Below, piece after piece: positions 33,879 to 47,817 of a stretch of DNA of 64,000 nucleotides (the first letter of the stretch is position 1; the number at the start of each line of letters is the position of its first letter). A program made the position numbers and the translations under genes. Source of the stretch: Alkalicoccus chagannorensis DSM 18086 (GTDB lineage: Bacteria; Bacillota; Bacilli; Bacillales; Salisediminibacteriaceae). Under the pieces are notes generated by a model that worked only from the letters and a program-made list of their open reading frames with translations, did not search any database and was not told the DNA's origin. Location: positions 1 through 64,000 of the forward strand of contig NZ_AUCK01000006.1 in NCBI RefSeq assembly GCF_000429725.1, in the 5' to 3' direction.

Positions 33879-34688
33879 ATGGATATCCAGTCTTTTTATG
33901 AACGAAAAGCCCGGACACATATCCTGCTCACAGGTTTAGAGGCAGCAGGGACGATCGGGCTCGTATTCATTCTCTACATATTGAACTGGCCGGCTTTTCA
34001 GCACTGGTATCCGGCACTCGCACTGCCTTTCAGTATTCCGGTTTCCATCATTCTGGCTCTGACAGCGCGGCGGCGTGCTGCAAACATCCGGCTGCAGGTA
34101 CCGGAGAGGCCCGCGGCATTTCAGGATCAGCATCGGCTGATCCTTGTTCCTTTCGTCCACTGGCTCAAAGAGTATGTATTCTTCACGATGCAGGGAGAGG
34201 CCGTAGCCGTTGTAAGGGAGGACGTGCACGGCTGGAAAAAGGCGGGAACCTTTCTCCTGCACTTGATTGGTCTGCGCCGGTGGCTCGCGAAACGGCTGGT
34301 GGTAACGAACGCCGAAGCGCTTCTGTATACGCTGCAGAAAGAGGCAGGGTGGAAGCAGCGGTATCACCTTTTTGATGCCGATGGTAAAAAGCAGGCGTCC
34401 TACGAGATGAACCTGTGGAACCTCAAGCGTCAGTACTCTACTATTTACGATGCTGGTGGAGAAAAGGTGGCAGAAAACGAAGGCGGCTTCGCCGGTATTC
34501 ATTTCAGCGTCGTCGATCTGACGGGAGACCGCCTCGTGGATATCAAATACGACGGGATTCCGCTGGAGGCGATGAATCTGTTTGCCGGCGTGAAAGGCGA
34601 CATTCTCACGCTGCAGCAGGAGCTCGGTGAAGAGGCACCCGTGTACTTGTTCGCCCCGCTTCTTGTGCAGCTTCACTACACCCGCTGA
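33879..34688 (+). CDS. Unrecognised two-helix membrane protein between tuf and rpsJ
   Basis: 269 residues. I do not recognise the family. Two hydrophobic segments near the N-terminus (about residues 18-36 and 46-64) are followed by a largely soluble part with a repeated pattern of short strands (YHLFDADGKKQASYEMN, FSVVDLTGDRLVDIKYDG). That pattern loosely recalls tubby/LURP-one-like barrels; this is a guess. ATG 33879 follows GGGGTGAT. B. subtilis has an unrelated gene (ybaC) in this slot, so the position is variable between genera. It has its own terminator-bounded unit upstream but no clear promoter. Confidence 0.75.
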   Translation: MDIQSFYERKARTHILLTGLEAAGTIGLVFILYILNWPAFQHWYPALALPFSIPVSIILALTARRRAANIRLQVPERPAAFQDQHRLILVPFVHWLKEYVFFTMQGEAVAVVREDVHGWKKAGTFLLHLIGLRRWLAKRLVVTNAEALLYTLQKEAGWKQRYHLFDADGKKQASYEMNLWNLKRQYSTIYDAGGEKVAENEGGFAGIHFSVVDLTGDRLVDIKYDGIPLEAMNLFAGVKGDILTLQQELGEEAPVYLFAPLLVQLHYTR

Positions 34689-34699
34689 CGAGTTTCTAC

Positions 34700-34860
34700 T
34701 ATAGAATTAGGGCATCATGGAGAAGGGAAGCCGGCACGTATTCCCAAGGGGGAGAAGGGGGGCACCTCAGAACGATGTGTCCCCCATAAAGCCACCACAG
34801 GAGCGTCAAAAAGGAAGCACAATATTTGACAGAAAATTATGCATGTAAGAAATGTAGCCA
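34700..34860 (+). other. G-rich non-coding region upstream of the S10 promoters
   Basis: It contains GGGAA...TTCCC and a nine-pair hairpin with GGGGGGCAC (34757-34765) and GTGTCCCCC (34777-34785). No T tract follows. TTGACA at 34826-34831 has no good -10. There is no gene in 34689-35105. Confidence 0.45.
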
Positions 34861-34876
34861 GATTCAAAAAAACCCC

Positions 34877-34905
34877 TTGAAATCAGCACCCGCAGCTTGT
34901 ATACT
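34877..34905 (+). promoter_or_regulatory. S10 operon promoter P1
   Basis: TTGAAA (34877-34882) and TATACT (34900-34905), spacer 17. Confidence 0.82.
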
Positions 34906-34940
34906 ATTCAAAGTGTGACCGTGAATAAAGCAGAAAACCG

Positions 34941-34969
34941 TTGCGTGAGCATTGCGTTTCCTGTATACT
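34941..34969 (+). promoter_or_regulatory. S10 operon promoter P2
   Basis: TTGCGT (34941-34946) and TATACT (34964-34969), spacer 17, only 64 bases after P1. Tandem strong promoters fit a single long ribosomal-protein transcript. Confidence 0.8.
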
Positions 34970-35042
34970 ATTTCATGTTGGTCACAGACAGGCTTTGATC
35001 TGAAAGGTTGCCGATACACCCGGCCCCTTTGCCATGGGCTGA

Positions 35043-35414
<372 letters not shown>

Positions 35415-35467
35415 TTGTTTCTTATTATATAAATGATTAAATAAATTATTAACAGGAGGTGTGACGG

Positions 35468-36097
35468 ATGACCAAAGGAATCTTAGGCAAGAAGCTCGGT
35501 ATGACGCAGGTATTCTCTGAATCCGGTGAAGCAGTGCCAGTGACTGTCATTCAGGCAGAGTCGAACGTCGTTCTTCAGAAGAAGACAGAAGAAAGCGACG
35601 GGTACGAAGCAGTACAGATCGGCGGCTTTGACAAGAAGCCAAGCGCACAGAACAAACCGGAGAAGGGCCATGCCGGCAAAGCAGACACAGCCCCTAAGCG
35701 CTTCGTGAAGGAAATCCGCGACGCTGATACAACTGATGTGGAAGTTGGTCAGGAATGGAAAGTAGACGTTTTTGCAGAAGGTGACATTGTAGATGTTACC
35801 GGCCAGAGCAAAGGTAAAGGATTTGCTGGTGCAATCAAGCGTCACAACCAGGCTACAGGCCCAATGACACACGGTTCCCACTACCACCGTTCCCCAGGTT
35901 CCATGGGTCCGATTGACCCGAACCACGTACGACCGGGTAAGCTGCTTCCAGGACGCATGGGCGGCGAAACGGTAACAATCCAGAACCTTGAGGTTGTTAA
36001 AGTGGACACAGAGCGTAACGTCCTTCTTGTAAAAGGGAATATCCCTGGTGCGAAGAAGAGCTTTGTATCTGTTCAGTCAGCTGTAAAGCAGAAATAA
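35468..36097 (+). CDS. rplC: 50S ribosomal protein L3
   Basis: 209 residues. L3 reaches the peptidyl-transferase centre with its long loop ([13 protein letters not shown]), the region altered in pleuromutilin and linezolid resistance, with a normal sequence here. ATG follows CAGGAGGTGTGACGG. Confidence 0.97.
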   Translation: MTKGILGKKLGMTQVFSESGEAVPVTVIQAESNVVLQKKTEESDGYEAVQIGGFDKKPSAQNKPEKGHAGKADTAPKRFVKEIRDADTTDVEVGQEWKVDVFAEGDIVDVTGQSKGKGFAGAIKRHNQATGPMTHGSHYHRSPGSMGPIDPNHVRPGKLLPGRMGGETVTIQNLEVVKVDTERNVLLVKGNIPGAKKSFVSVQSAVKQK

Positions 36098-36124
36098 ACC
36101 TGAAAAAGAAAGGAGGAGCCCCCG

Positions 36125-36748
36125 ATGCCAAAAGTGACATTGTTTAAACAGGATGGCTCACAAGCCGGTGACATCGAACTTGCAGAAGGTGTATTCGGCA
36201 TTGAACCAAATGAAAGTGTTCTTTATGAAGCAGTAATCATGCAGCAGGCGTCCCGTCGTCAAGGTACGCATAAAGCAAAAGACCGCTCGGAACGCCGCGG
36301 CGGTGGACAGAAGCCATGGCGTCAGAAAGGAACAGGCCGTGCGCGTCACGGTTCGACTCGTTCCCCAATCTGGGTCGGCGGTGGAGTGACTTTCGGTCCT
36401 ACACCACGAAGCTACGGCTACAAGCTGCCAAAGAAGCAGCGTCGTCTTGCACTAAAATCTGCTCTTTCCTCCAAAGTGAGCGAGGATAACATCCGCGTAG
36501 TGGAAGAGTTGAATTTTGAATCTCCAAAGACAAAGGAAATGAAAGCAGTTCTCGCCAGTCTCTCCGCAGACACGAAGACACTGATCGTAACAGCCGATCA
36601 AGACGAAGCTGTTGCTCTTTCTGCCCGCAATCTCCCTGGAGTACTAACAGTAACAGCATCCGGCGTGAATGTACTTGACCTTCTCACACACGAGAAGCTT
36701 GTCATCACACAAGAAGCTGTGAAACAGGTAGAGGAGGTGCTTGCATAA
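36125..36748 (+). CDS. rplD: 50S ribosomal protein L4
   Basis: 207 residues. The extended loop lining the exit tunnel is visible as [19 protein letters not shown], the site of macrolide-resistance changes, wild type here. The stop TAA shares its last base with the rplW ATG. Confidence 0.97.
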   Translation: MPKVTLFKQDGSQAGDIELAEGVFGIEPNESVLYEAVIMQQASRRQGTHKAKDRSERRGGGQKPWRQKGTGRARHGSTRSPIWVGGGVTFGPTPRSYGYKLPKKQRRLALKSALSSKVSEDNIRVVEELNFESPKTKEMKAVLASLSADTKTLIVTADQDEAVALSARNLPGVLTVTASGVNVLDLLTHEKLVITQEAVKQVEEVLA

Positions 36749-37035
36749 TGGCAAACGTACGAGATATTGTGAAGCGCCCGATCATTACTGAGCGTTCTGC
36801 TGATCTAATGGCTGAGAAGAAGTACACGTTCGAAGTAATCCCAAGCGCAACAAAGCACCAGATCCGCAACGCAGTCGAAGAAATCTTCGGCGTTGAGGTA
36901 GCGAGTGTCAACACAATGAACTATAAAGGGAAATTCAAGCGTTTTGGCCGCTACAGCGGTTATACCCGCAAGCGCAAGAAAGCGATCGTCCAGCTCACTC
37001 CTGAAAGCCGGGATCTTGAGTTTTTTGAAGAATAA
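36748..37035 (+). CDS. rplW: 50S ribosomal protein L23
   Basis: 95 residues. L23 sits at the tunnel exit and docks trigger factor and [16 protein letters not shown] and NTMNYKGK are family signatures. It is coupled to rplD by a one-base overlap. Confidence 0.97.
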   Translation: MANVRDIVKRPIITERSADLMAEKKYTFEVIPSATKHQIRNAVEEIFGVEVASVNTMNYKGKFKRFGRYSGYTRKRKKAIVQLTPESRDLEFFEE

Positions 37036-37062
37036 TCTTTCTACGTAAGGAGGGAAATACTC

Positions 37063-37902
37063 ATGGCAATCAAAAAGTACAAACCGATTACAAACGGCCG
37101 TCGTTTTATGACGTCGCTTGATTTTCAGGAGCTGACAACAGACTCTCCTGAAAGATCACTGCTCGCACCGCTTTCCAAGCGTGCCGGCCGTAACAACCAG
37201 GGACGTATTACGACACGCCACCACGGCGGCGGTCATAAGCGTCAATACCGTATCATTGATTTCAAGCGTGACAAAGATGGAATTCCAGGCCGCGTTGCTA
37301 CGATCGAATACGATCCAAACCGTACTGCGAACATCGCACTGATCAACTACGTTGATGGGGAGAAGCGCTACATTCTTGCACCGAAGAACCTGAAAGTCGG
37401 TCAGGAAATCATGTCCGGATCCGAAGCGGATATCAAAACCGGAAATGCTCTTCAGCTGAAGGACATCCCAGTTGGTACCGTGATCCACAACATCGAGCTT
37501 CGTCCAGGAAAAGGCGGACAGCTTGTACGCTCTGCTGGTGCAGAAGCACAGGTTCTCGGTCGTGAAGAAAAGTACGTGCTCGTACGTCTTCGTTCCGGCG
37601 AAACTCGTCTCATCCTCGGCACATGCCGTGCGACAATCGGCCAGGTCGGCAACATCGAGCATGAGCTCGTCACGATCGGTAAAGCCGGACGTAAGCGCTG
37701 GATGAACCGTCGTCCAACCGTACGTGGTTCCGTTATGAACCCGAACGATCACCCACACGGTGGTGGTGAAGGTAAAGCACCAATCGGTATGCCATCTCCA
37801 ATGTCTCCATGGGGCAAGCCGACACTTGGTTACAAGACACGAAACCGAAACAAAGAGTCCAACAAGTATATTGTCCGCGGACGCAAAAAGAAAAAGAAAT
37901 AA
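37063..37902 (+). CDS. rplB: 50S ribosomal protein L2
   Basis: 279 residues (B. subtilis 277). L2 supports peptidyl transfer and subunit joining. The conserved C-terminal [20 protein letters not shown] holds the histidine implicated in activity. ATG follows AAGGAGGGAA. Confidence 0.97.
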   Translation: MAIKKYKPITNGRRFMTSLDFQELTTDSPERSLLAPLSKRAGRNNQGRITTRHHGGGHKRQYRIIDFKRDKDGIPGRVATIEYDPNRTANIALINYVDGEKRYILAPKNLKVGQEIMSGSEADIKTGNALQLKDIPVGTVIHNIELRPGKGGQLVRSAGAEAQVLGREEKYVLVRLRSGETRLILGTCRATIGQVGNIEHELVTIGKAGRKRWMNRRPTVRGSVMNPNDHPHGGGEGKAPIGMPSPMSPWGKPTLGYKTRNRNKESNKYIVRGRKKKKK

Positions 37903-37966
37903 AACACGGGGTTGATCTACGGTTCTCCTCGAGAACCGTAGCGCAATCGCGAAGGGAGGTACTATC

Positions 37967-38242
37967 ATGGGTCGCAGCTTAAAAAAGGGACCTTTCGTCG
38001 ACGACCACCTCATGAAGAAGGTGGAAGAGCAGGGTGATACGAACAACAAAAAAGTGATCAAAACCTGGTCTCGCCGTTCTACGATTTTCCCACAGTTTAT
38101 CGGGCACACGATCGCTGTTTATGACGGACGTAAGCACGTGCCTGTTTATGTACAGGAAGACATGGTTGGACACAAGCTTGGTGAATTTGCACCAACGCGT
38201 ACGTACAAAGGCCATGCTTCAGATCGAAAAACGAAACGATAA
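37967..38242 (+). CDS. rpsS: 30S ribosomal protein S19
   Basis: 91 residues. [20 protein letters not shown] and [17 protein letters not shown] are typical. A small inverted repeat (ACGGTTCTC...GAGAACCGT) lies in the 64-base gap before it. Confidence 0.97.
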   Translation: MGRSLKKGPFVDDHLMKKVEEQGDTNNKKVIKTWSRRSTIFPQFIGHTIAVYDGRKHVPVYVQEDMVGHKLGEFAPTRTYKGHASDRKTKR

Positions 38243-38274
38243 AGAACAAGAAGTAGAGAGAGGAGGTACTGATC

Positions 38275-38616
38275 ATGGAAGCGAAGGCAGTTGCTAAACA
38301 GGTTCGTATCGCACCGCGTAAAGCTCGTCTCGTTGTAGACCTCATCCGCGGAAAGGAAGTCGGCGAAGCGATTTCCATCCTGAACCATACGAACAAAAGA
38401 TCTTCTCCAGTAGTTGAAAAGCTCCTGAACTCTGCTATTGCAAACGCAGAGCACAACTACGAAATGGAGCCGGATAACCTTGTCGTCGATCAGGTCTACG
38501 TAGATGAGGGAGTTACACTGAAAAGGTTCCGTCCAAGAGCACAGGGACGCGCGAGCCGAATCAACAAACGTACAAGCCACATTACAGTTGTTCTAACAGA
38601 AAAGAAGGAGGGATAA
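38275..38616 (+). CDS. rplV: 50S ribosomal protein L22
   Basis: 113 residues. The beta-hairpin reaching into the exit tunnel is seen near [19 protein letters not shown]. It is two bases before rpsC, implying coupled translation. Confidence 0.97.
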   Translation: MEAKAVAKQVRIAPRKARLVVDLIRGKEVGEAISILNHTNKRSSPVVEKLLNSAIANAEHNYEMEPDNLVVDQVYVDEGVTLKRFRPRAQGRASRINKRTSHITVVLTEKKEG

Positions 38617-38618
38617 GT

Positions 38619-39278
38619 GTGGGTCAGAAAATAAATCCTAACGGACTGCGTGTCGGCGTTATCCGCGACTGGGAATCCAAGTGGTACGCAGAAAAAGACT
38701 TTGCTGATCTTCTTCATGAAGACATCCGTATCCGTGAGAACCTGCAGAAGCGTTTGAGCGAAGCATCTATTTCTGCGATTGAAATCGAACGTGCGGCTAA
38801 CCGCGTGAACGTGACAATCAACACTGCTAAGCCTGGTATGGTTATCGGTAAAGGCGGTTCGGAAGTGGAAAACATCCGTAAAGCCCTGAACCAGATGACA
38901 GGCAAGCGTGTCCACATCAACATCAACGAAATCAAAAAGCCGGACATGGACGCAACGCTCGTATCTCAAAACATTGCCCGACAGCTGGAAGCTCGTATTT
39001 CTTTCCGTCGTGCGATGAAGCAGTCGATGCAGCGTACAATGCGCTCCGGTGCACAAGGTATCAAAACACAAGTTTCCGGCCGACTGGGCGGAGCTGACAT
39101 TGCTCGTTCCGAAACTTACAGCGAAGGAACTGTTCCTCTCCACACACTGCGTGCAGACATCGACTACGGTACTGCAGAAGCAGATACAACGTACGGTAAA
39201 ATCGGCGTCAAGTCGTGGATCTACAAAGGAGAAGTCCTTCCAACGAAAGGAATAACCGAAGAGGAAGGAGGAGAATAA
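38619..39278 (+). CDS. rpsC: 30S ribosomal protein S3
   Basis: 219 residues. S3 is at the mRNA entry site; its type II KH domain shows [16 protein letters not shown]. It starts at GTG 38619 after AAGGAGGGATAA. Confidence 0.97.
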   Translation: MGQKINPNGLRVGVIRDWESKWYAEKDFADLLHEDIRIRENLQKRLSEASISAIEIERAANRVNVTINTAKPGMVIGKGGSEVENIRKALNQMTGKRVHININEIKKPDMDATLVSQNIARQLEARISFRRAMKQSMQRTMRSGAQGIKTQVSGRLGGADIARSETYSEGTVPLHTLRADIDYGTAEADTTYGKIGVKSWIYKGEVLPTKGITEEEGGE

Positions 39279-39281
39279 ATC

Positions 39282-39716
39282 ATGCTAATGCCTAAACGTG
39301 TGAAGTACCGTCGAGAACACCGCGGCAAGATGCGCGGACGAGCGAAAGGCGGCACAGAAGTTTCATTCGGTGAATACGGTCTGCAGGCAGTAGAAGCCTC
39401 CTGGATCACCAACCGTCAGATCGAAGCTGCGCGAATTGCGATGACCCGCTATATGAAGCGTGGCGGTAAAGTATGGATTAAAATTTTCCCGGACAAGCCT
39501 TATACAGCAAAGCCTCTTGAAGTCCGAATGGGTTCCGGTAAAGGTGCTCCTGAAGGATGGGTAGCTGTTGTAAAGCCAGGGAAAGTGATGTTTGAAATTG
39601 CCGGGGTACCTGAAGATGTAGCCCGAGAAGCACTGCGTCTTGCATCTCACAAGCTCCCGATCAGGACGAAAGTGATTAAACGTGAAGAAGTGGGTGGTGA
39701 CGCAAATGAAAGCTAA
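39282..39716 (+). CDS. rplP: 50S ribosomal protein L16
   Basis: 144 residues as in B. subtilis. [20 protein letters not shown] is the usual start. Residue R near [12 protein letters not shown] is in the region hydroxylated in other bacteria. It overlaps rpmC by 11 bases. Confidence 0.97.
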   Translation: MLMPKRVKYRREHRGKMRGRAKGGTEVSFGEYGLQAVEASWITNRQIEAARIAMTRYMKRGGKVWIKIFPDKPYTAKPLEVRMGSGKGAPEGWVAVVKPGKVMFEIAGVPEDVAREALRLASHKLPIRTKVIKREEVGGDANES

Positions 39717-39909
39717 TGAAATCCGCAGCCTTACCACTGCAGAAATCGAACAGAAAGCATCTTCTCTGAAAGAAGAGCTTTTCAACCTTCGCTTTCAGCT
39801 TGCGACTGGGCAGCTGGATAATCCAGCCCGCATTCGTGAAGTGAAGAAGGCGATTGCACGAGCGAAGACAGTATTACGCGAACGTGAACTCGGTATCACG
39901 AGCGAATAG
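39706..39909 (+). CDS. rpmC: 50S ribosomal protein L29
   Basis: 67 residues, two-helix protein at the tunnel exit ([19 protein letters not shown]). ATG 39706 follows GGTGGTGA within the rplP 3' end; the in-frame start 24 bases upstream is rejected on length. Confidence 0.95.
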   Translation: MKANEIRSLTTAEIEQKASSLKEELFNLRFQLATGQLDNPARIREVKKAIARAKTVLRERELGITSE

Positions 39910-39929
39910 TCCTGAGAGGAGGATGCACC

Positions 39930-40193
39930 GTGGCAGAACGAAATAATCGTAAGAGCTACGTCGGGCGTGTGACATCAGACAAGATGGACAAGACCATTAC
40001 GGTCGTTGTTGAAACGTACAAGATGCACCCGCTTTACGGTAAGCGCGTTAAATATTCCAAGAAGTTCAAGGCACATGATGAAAACAATACAGCGAAGGTG
40101 AACGACGTTGTACGTATCATGGAAACCCGACCGCTATCGAAGGATAAGCGATTCCGCCTTGTCGAAGTAGTAGAAGAGGCAGTCGTTATCTAA
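39930..40193 (+). CDS. rpsQ: 30S ribosomal protein S17
   Basis: 87 residues, OB fold. [17 protein letters not shown] and [16 protein letters not shown] are conserved. It starts at GTG 39930 after GAGAGGAGGA. Confidence 0.97.
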   Translation: MAERNNRKSYVGRVTSDKMDKTITVVVETYKMHPLYGKRVKYSKKFKAHDENNTAKVNDVVRIMETRPLSKDKRFRLVEVVEEAVVI

Positions 40194-40229
40194 ATCGACA
40201 TTTTCAACTGAAGGGAGGTCAAGGAATCA

Positions 40230-40598
40230 ATGATTCAACAGGAAAGCCGTCTAAAAGTAGCCGACAACTCTGGTGCCCGTGAAGTGCAGTGCATTAAAGT
40301 ACTGGGTGGAACAGGCCGTAAAACTGCGAACATTGGTGATGTCATCGTTGTTGCCGTAAAGCAGGCAACACCGGGCGGCGTTGTCAAGAAGGGTGAAGTT
40401 GTACGCGCGGTAATCGTTCGTTCGAAGAGCGGAGCACGCCGTAACGATGGATCTTATATCAAGTTTGACGAAAATGCTGCTGTTATCATCCGCGATGACA
40501 AAGGACCGCGAGGAACACGTATCTTCGGACCGGTTGCACGTGAACTGCGTGAGAACAAGTTCATGAAGATCGTTTCTCTTGCGCCGGAAGTATTGTAA
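40230..40598 (+). CDS. rplN: 50S ribosomal protein L14
   Basis: 122 residues. [20 protein letters not shown] is the family start. L14 binds RsfS and forms bridge B8. It follows AGGGAGGTC. Confidence 0.97.
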   Translation: MIQQESRLKVADNSGAREVQCIKVLGGTGRKTANIGDVIVVAVKQATPGGVVKKGEVVRAVIVRSKSGARRNDGSYIKFDENAAVIIRDDKGPRGTRIFGPVARELRENKFMKIVSLAPEVL

Positions 40599-40646
40599 TT
40601 CCCGTTTCATCGATATCACGATCTGAAGTAAAGAGGAGGTTCCCTC

Positions 40647-40973
40647 ATGTCCCAAAACAAACTGCACGTCAAGCAGGGAGATACCGTTAAAGTCATCTCC
40701 GGCAAAGACAAAGGTAAGGAAGGTAAGATTCTTCAAGCCATCCCTGCCCAGTCCCGTGTACTCGTAGAAGGCGTAAACATGGTGAAGAAGCACGCTAAAC
40801 CATCTCAGTCAAATCCACAGGGCGGTATTCTTAACCAAGAAGCGCCGATTCACGTGTCCAACGTGATGGTGGTTGATCCATCTACGAACGAGCCGACACG
40901 CGTCGGTTTCAAGGTCGAAGACGGCAAAAAAATCCGTATCGCGAAAAAATCTGGCGAAGCGCTTGATAAGTAA
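40647..40973 (+). CDS. rplX: 50S ribosomal protein L24
   Basis: 108 residues (B. subtilis 103), KOW fold ([19 protein letters not shown]). L24 initiates 50S assembly. ATG follows AGAGGAGGTTCC. Confidence 0.97.
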   Translation: MSQNKLHVKQGDTVKVISGKDKGKEGKILQAIPAQSRVLVEGVNMVKKHAKPSQSNPQGGILNQEAPIHVSNVMVVDPSTNEPTRVGFKVEDGKKIRIAKKSGEALDK

Positions 40974-41003
40974 GCTGCCAGCTGCTGAAAGGAGGTCCAC
41001 TCA

Positions 41004-41543
41004 ATGAATCGTCTCAAGGAACAATACAACCAGGAGATCACTCCTGCGCTGAAAGATAAATTCAATTATTCCTCCGTGATGGAAGTACCAGAGATCGAAA
41101 AGATCGTGGTGAACATGGGGGTTGGTGACGCTGTCCAGAACTCGAAAGTGCTTGATAAAGCAGTCGAGGAACTGACAGAAATCACTGGTCAAAAGCCGGT
41201 TATCACAAAGGCGAAGAAGTCCATTGCCGGATTTAAAGTACGTGAAGGCATGCCGATCGGTGCGAAAGTAACGCTCCGCGGTGAGCGCATGTACGACTTC
41301 CTGGACAAGCTGATTTCCGTTTCCCTTCCACGTGTACGTGACTTCCGCGGTGTTTCAAACAAAGCATTCGACGGTCGCGGCAACTACACGCTCGGGGTCA
41401 AAGAACAGCTGATTTTCCCGGAAATCAACTACGACAACGTCGACAAGGTACGAGGAATGGACATTGTTGTTGTTACAACGGCTGAGACAGACGAAGAAGC
41501 ACGAGAGCTGCTGACGAAGTTCGGCATGCCGTTCCAAAAATAA
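41004..41543 (+). CDS. rplE: 50S ribosomal protein L5
   Basis: 179 residues, family length. L5 binds 5S rRNA and P-site t[18 protein letters not shown] and the [22 protein letters not shown] C-terminal segment are present. Confidence 0.97.
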   Translation: MNRLKEQYNQEITPALKDKFNYSSVMEVPEIEKIVVNMGVGDAVQNSKVLDKAVEELTEITGQKPVITKAKKSIAGFKVREGMPIGAKVTLRGERMYDFLDKLISVSLPRVRDFRGVSNKAFDGRGNYTLGVKEQLIFPEINYDNVDKVRGMDIVVVTTAETDEEARELLTKFGMPFQK

Positions 41544-41572
41544 AACTCTGACAGAAGAGAGGAGTGAAGACC

Positions 41573-41758
41573 TTGGCGAAAAAATCAATGGTCGCGAAAC
41601 AGAAGCGCACAAAGAAGTTTGCGGTTCAGGAGTACTCGCGTTGTGAACGCTGCGGACGCCCCCACAGTGTTATGCGTAAGTTCAAGCTCTGCCGTATCTG
41701 CTTCCGTGAACTTGCACACAGAGGTCAAATTCCGGGCGTCAAAAAAGCTAGCTGGTAA
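41573..41758 (+). CDS. rpsN: 30S ribosomal protein S14, zinc-binding form (type Z)
   Basis: 61 residues from TTG 41573, which follows GAGAGGAGTGAAG. Cysteines C24, C27, C40 and C43 form the zinc knuckle, so this is the C+ form. A zinc-free paralogue may exist elsewhere in the genome. An ATG nine bases upstream is less likely on length. Confidence 0.96.
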   Translation: MAKKSMVAKQKRTKKFAVQEYSRCERCGRPHSVMRKFKLCRICFRELAHRGQIPGVKKASW

Positions 41759-41788
41759 TACCGCTTAATAGGGAAGGAGGTAACTACT

Positions 41789-42187
41789 ATGGTCATGACA
41801 GATCCTATTTCGGATATGCTCACACGCATTCGTAACGCTAACATGGTTCGTCACACAAGCCTGGAACTCCCGGCTTCGAACATTAAGAAAGAAATCGCAG
41901 ACATCCTCAAGCGTGAGGGTTATATCCGCGACTACGAAGCAATCGAGGACAGCAAGCAGGGCATCCTGCGCCTGTTCCTCAAGTACGGAGCTGACAACGA
42001 AAAAGTCATCACCGGCCTGAAGAAGATCAGCAAGCCTGGTCTGCGCGTCTACGCAAAGTCTGATGAAATTCCACGTGTCCTCGGCGGACTCGGAATCGCC
42101 ATCATCTCTTCTTCAAGCGGTGTGATTACTGATAAAGAAGCCCGTCAAAAGCAGGTCGGCGGCGAAGTACTCGCATACGTCTGGTAA
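41789..42187 (+). CDS. rpsH: 30S ribosomal protein S8
   Basis: 132 residues. [20 protein letters not shown] is the usual start and [30 protein letters not shown] ending is present. In other bacteria S8 represses the spc operon by binding its mRNA; no such site is evident to me here. Confidence 0.97.
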   Translation: MVMTDPISDMLTRIRNANMVRHTSLELPASNIKKEIADILKREGYIRDYEAIEDSKQGILRLFLKYGADNEKVITGLKKISKPGLRVYAKSDEIPRVLGGLGIAIISSSSGVITDKEARQKQVGGEVLAYVW

Positions 42188-42217
42188 GAAAAACACAAAA
42201 GAACGGAGGTGTCACGT

Positions 42218-42754
42218 ATGTCACGAGTTGGTCTGAAACCAATCGAAATTCCATCCGGTGTTGAAGTGAAATTCGACGGAAACACCGCTGTTGTTAAGGG
42301 GCCGAAAGGCGAACTAACACGCGAATTCCACCCGGATATCAAAGTCAACATTGATGAAAGCATCATCACATTTGAGCGCCCGTCCGACCACAAGGAACAC
42401 CGTTCCCTGCACGGCACGATGCGCAGCCTGTTGAGCAACATGATCGACGGCGTTAACAGCGGCTTCGAAAAGAAGCTGGAGCTCGTCGGTGTCGGTTACC
42501 GCGCTCAGAAGACAGGAAACAAGGTTGTACTGAACGTCGGCCTCTCCCACCCGGTAGAGTTCGTCGCAGACGATGACCTTGAAATCGAAGTACCTTCCAA
42601 CACGCAGATCACGGTAAAGGGAATCGACAAGGAGCGCGTTGGTGCACTTGCTTCCAATATCCGTTCCGTACGTATCCCAGAGCCGTATAAAGGCAAAGGA
42701 ATCCGCTACGAAGGTGAGCGTATCCGCATGAAGGAAGGGAAGACAGGTAAGTAA
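42218..42754 (+). CDS. rplF: 50S ribosomal protein L6
   Basis: 178 residues from ATG 42218 after [23 protein letters not shown] and the C-terminal [14 protein letters not shown] are signatures. L6 lies by the sarcin-ricin loop. Confidence 0.97.
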   Translation: MSRVGLKPIEIPSGVEVKFDGNTAVVKGPKGELTREFHPDIKVNIDESIITFERPSDHKEHRSLHGTMRSLLSNMIDGVNSGFEKKLELVGVGYRAQKTGNKVVLNVGLSHPVEFVADDDLEIEVPSNTQITVKGIDKERVGALASNIRSVRIPEPYKGKGIRYEGERIRMKEGKTGK

Positions 42755-42794
42755 TACCTGATCTAATACAACGGAAAGAAAGGAATGACGTTCG

Positions 42795-43157
42795 ATGATC
42801 ACGAAGACTTCGAAGAACGCGATTCGTAAAAAGCGTCACGCGCATGTTCGTCGTACGATCACCGGCACAGCTGAACGTCCCCGTCTGAACGTTTTCCGTT
42901 CTAATAAGCACATCTACGCGCAGCTCATCAACGATGTGGAAGGCGTAACTATCGCCAGCGCGTCCAGCTTAGATAATGAACTGAACCTGGAAAACGGAAG
43001 CAACCGGGAAGCAGCCCGCCAAGTAGGTGAACTCGTAGCGAACCGTGCGAAAAAGCATGATACTGAAACGGTCGTTTTTGACCGTGGAGGCTATCTCTAC
43101 CACGGACGAGTACAGGAGCTTGCAGACGCAGCCCGCGAAGCTGGTCTCAAGTTTTAA
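42795..43157 (+). CDS. rplR: 50S ribosomal protein L18
   Basis: 120 residues. L18 binds 5S r[21 protein letters not shown] and [13 protein letters not shown] are conserved. The start is ATG 42795, after GAAAGAAAGG. Confidence 0.97.
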   Translation: MITKTSKNAIRKKRHAHVRRTITGTAERPRLNVFRSNKHIYAQLINDVEGVTIASASSLDNELNLENGSNREAARQVGELVANRAKKHDTETVVFDRGGYLYHGRVQELADAAREAGLKF

Positions 43158-43183
43158 TCATAGAAAAAAAGGAGGGTAACACA

Positions 43184-43681
43184 TTGCGTATCGATGCAAG
43201 CAAGCTGGAAATTGAAGAAAGAGTTGTCACCGTCAACCGTGTCGCGAAAGTGGTAAAAGGTGGACGCCGCTTCCGCTTTGCAGCGCTCGTTGTTGTAGGC
43301 GATAAGAACGGTCATGTTGGTTTCGGTATGGGCAAGGCACTGGAGGTACCGGAAGCGATCCGTAAGGCGATCGAAGAAGGTAAGAAAAACCTCGTGAAGG
43401 TGCCGATGACTGGTACAACGATCCCTCACTTGATCACAGGCGAATTCGGCGCAGGAAGCGTACTCCTGAAGCCGGCAGCCGAAGGTACTGGAGTTATCGC
43501 AGGCGGACCTGTCCGTGCGGTACTGGAACTTGCCGGAGTAGGCGACATCCTGTCTAAGTCCCTCGGATCCAACAACCCGATTAACATGGTGCGTGCAACC
43601 ATCCAGGGTCTTGAAAGCCTGAAGAGCCCGGAGCAAGTTGCTAGACTACGCGGCAAATCTGTCGAAGAGTTGCAAGGTTAA
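43184..43681 (+). CDS. rpsE: 30S ribosomal protein S5
   Basis: 165 residues from TTG 43184 after AAAGGAGGG. The dsRNA-binding-like N-terminal domain includes [16 protein letters not shown], the spectinomycin-interaction loop, with wild-type residues. Confidence 0.97.
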   Translation: MRIDASKLEIEERVVTVNRVAKVVKGGRRFRFAALVVVGDKNGHVGFGMGKALEVPEAIRKAIEEGKKNLVKVPMTGTTIPHLITGEFGAGSVLLKPAAEGTGVIAGGPVRAVLELAGVGDILSKSLGSNNPINMVRATIQGLESLKSPEQVARLRGKSVEELQG

Positions 43682-43693
43682 GGAGGGATTGTC

Positions 43694-43882
43694 ATGGCTA
43701 AGAAATTAGAAATCACCCTCACACGCAGCCTGATCGGACGTCCGGAAGACCAGCGCGTTACAGTGAAAACGCTCGGTCTCGGTAAGACGAACAGTACGGT
43801 TGTCAAAGAGGACAACGCAGCAATGCGTGGAATGGTCAATAAAGTTGCTCATCTCGTCTCCGTACGTGAGATTGACGCATAA
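43694..43882 (+). CDS. rpmD: 50S ribosomal protein L30
   Basis: 62 residues. [20 protein letters not shown] and the ferredoxin-like fold length agree. It is 12 bases after rpsE. Confidence 0.96.
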   Translation: MAKKLEITLTRSLIGRPEDQRVTVKTLGLGKTNSTVVKEDNAAMRGMVNKVAHLVSVREIDA

Positions 43883-43914
43883 ATTCTAATCTACTGAATA
43901 AGGAGGTGTCATTC

Positions 43915-44354
43915 ATGCAACTTCACGAACTTAAGCCTGCTGCTGGTTCCCGCAAAGCACGCAACCGTGTGGGTCGAGGAATCGGTTCTGGTAACGGTAA
44001 AACTGCAGGCCGCGGTACGAAGGGTCAGAACGCCCGCTCCGGCGGTGGCGTACGACCAGGATTTGAAGGTGGACAGATGCCAATCTTCCGCCGTCTGCCG
44101 AAGCGTGGCTTCCAGAATCCGAACCGCGCTGAGTACGCAGTTGTGAACCTGGAAACCCTCAACCGTTTCGAAGACGGCACAGAGGTTACACCAGCTCTGC
44201 TGGTAGAATCCGGCGTTGTGAAAAAAGAACGCGACGGAATTAAAATTCTAGGAAACGGAACATTGGAGCGCAAGCTGACGGTGAAAGCTGCAAAGTTTTC
44301 TGCATCAGCAAAAAGCGCAATTGAGGCTGCTGGCGGGACTGCCGAGGTGGTTTA

Positions 44355-44355
<1 letters not shown>
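43915..44355 (+). CDS. rplO: 50S ribosomal protein L15
   Basis: 146 residues from ATG 43915 after AAGGAGGTGTC; an in-frame ATG nine bases upstream is rejected. The basic glycine-rich tail [19 protein letters not shown] is typical. The TAA overlaps the secY start (TAATG). Confidence 0.97.
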
Positions 44356-47081
<2,726 letters not shown>

Positions 47082-47110
47082 CAGATCAAAAAGGTGGTCA
47101 TCCAACAATT

Positions 47111-47413
47111 ATGAAAGATCCTGATTCGGTTCCGCAGGCCGGTGAGCTCGTGCGGATTCTTCACGGAAGAGACAAAGATCAATTCGCCTGCATCATTAAG
47201 GTGCTGGACGACCGGTTTGTCCTGATTGCCGATGGCGATAAAAGGAAGGTCGACCGCCCGAAGAGAAAGAACCTGCAGCATATAGAGCGAAGTTATATCA
47301 TTGCCTCCGAAGTAAAGAACAGTATAATAGAAACAGGTCGTGTCACCAATGCGAAACTGCGTTTTGCAATTTCATCCTATATCAACGATAATTTACTGAA
47401 GGAAGGGGAGTAA
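47111..47413 (+). CDS. KOW-domain RNA-binding protein (YbzG-like)
   Basis: 100 residues with an N-terminal KOW/L14e-like motif ([20 protein letters not shown]) and [19 protein letters not shown] similar small protein is conserved between map and infA in Bacillales; its role is not established. It may bind rRNA or the ribosome. infA starts four bases after its stop. Confidence 0.85.
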   Translation: MKDPDSVPQAGELVRILHGRDKDQFACIIKVLDDRFVLIADGDKRKVDRPKRKNLQHIERSYIIASEVKNSIIETGRVTNAKLRFAISSYINDNLLKEGE

Positions 47414-47417
47414 ATTC

Positions 47418-47636
47418 ATGGCCAAAGATGATGTTATCGAAGTAGAAGGCACGGTCATTGAACCGCTGCCGAACGCGATGTTCCGCGTAGAGCTGGAAAA
47501 CGGCCACAAGATTCTGGCGCACGTATCCGGCAAAATCCGTATGCACTATATCCGTATTCTTCCGGGGGACAAGGTCACCGTTGAATTATCTCCGTATGAT
47601 CTGACCCGCGGTCGAATTACGTATCGTTATAAATAA
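47418..47636 (+). CDS. infA: Translation initiation factor IF-1
   Basis: 72 residues, S1-like OB fold. [19 protein letters not shown] and [19 protein letters not shown] are signatures. The site AAGGGGAG overlaps the end of the upstream gene. Confidence 0.98.
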   Translation: MAKDDVIEVEGTVIEPLPNAMFRVELENGHKILAHVSGKIRMHYIRILPGDKVTVELSPYDLTRGRITYRYK

Positions 47637-47798
<162 letters not shown>

Positions 47799-47817
47799 CT
47801 AACAGGAGGTGTAAACT

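Noticed and set aside
34826-34854. Third S10 promoter beginning with TTGACA
   Set aside because: No acceptable -10 box at 16-18 bases; the two promoters downstream are much better.
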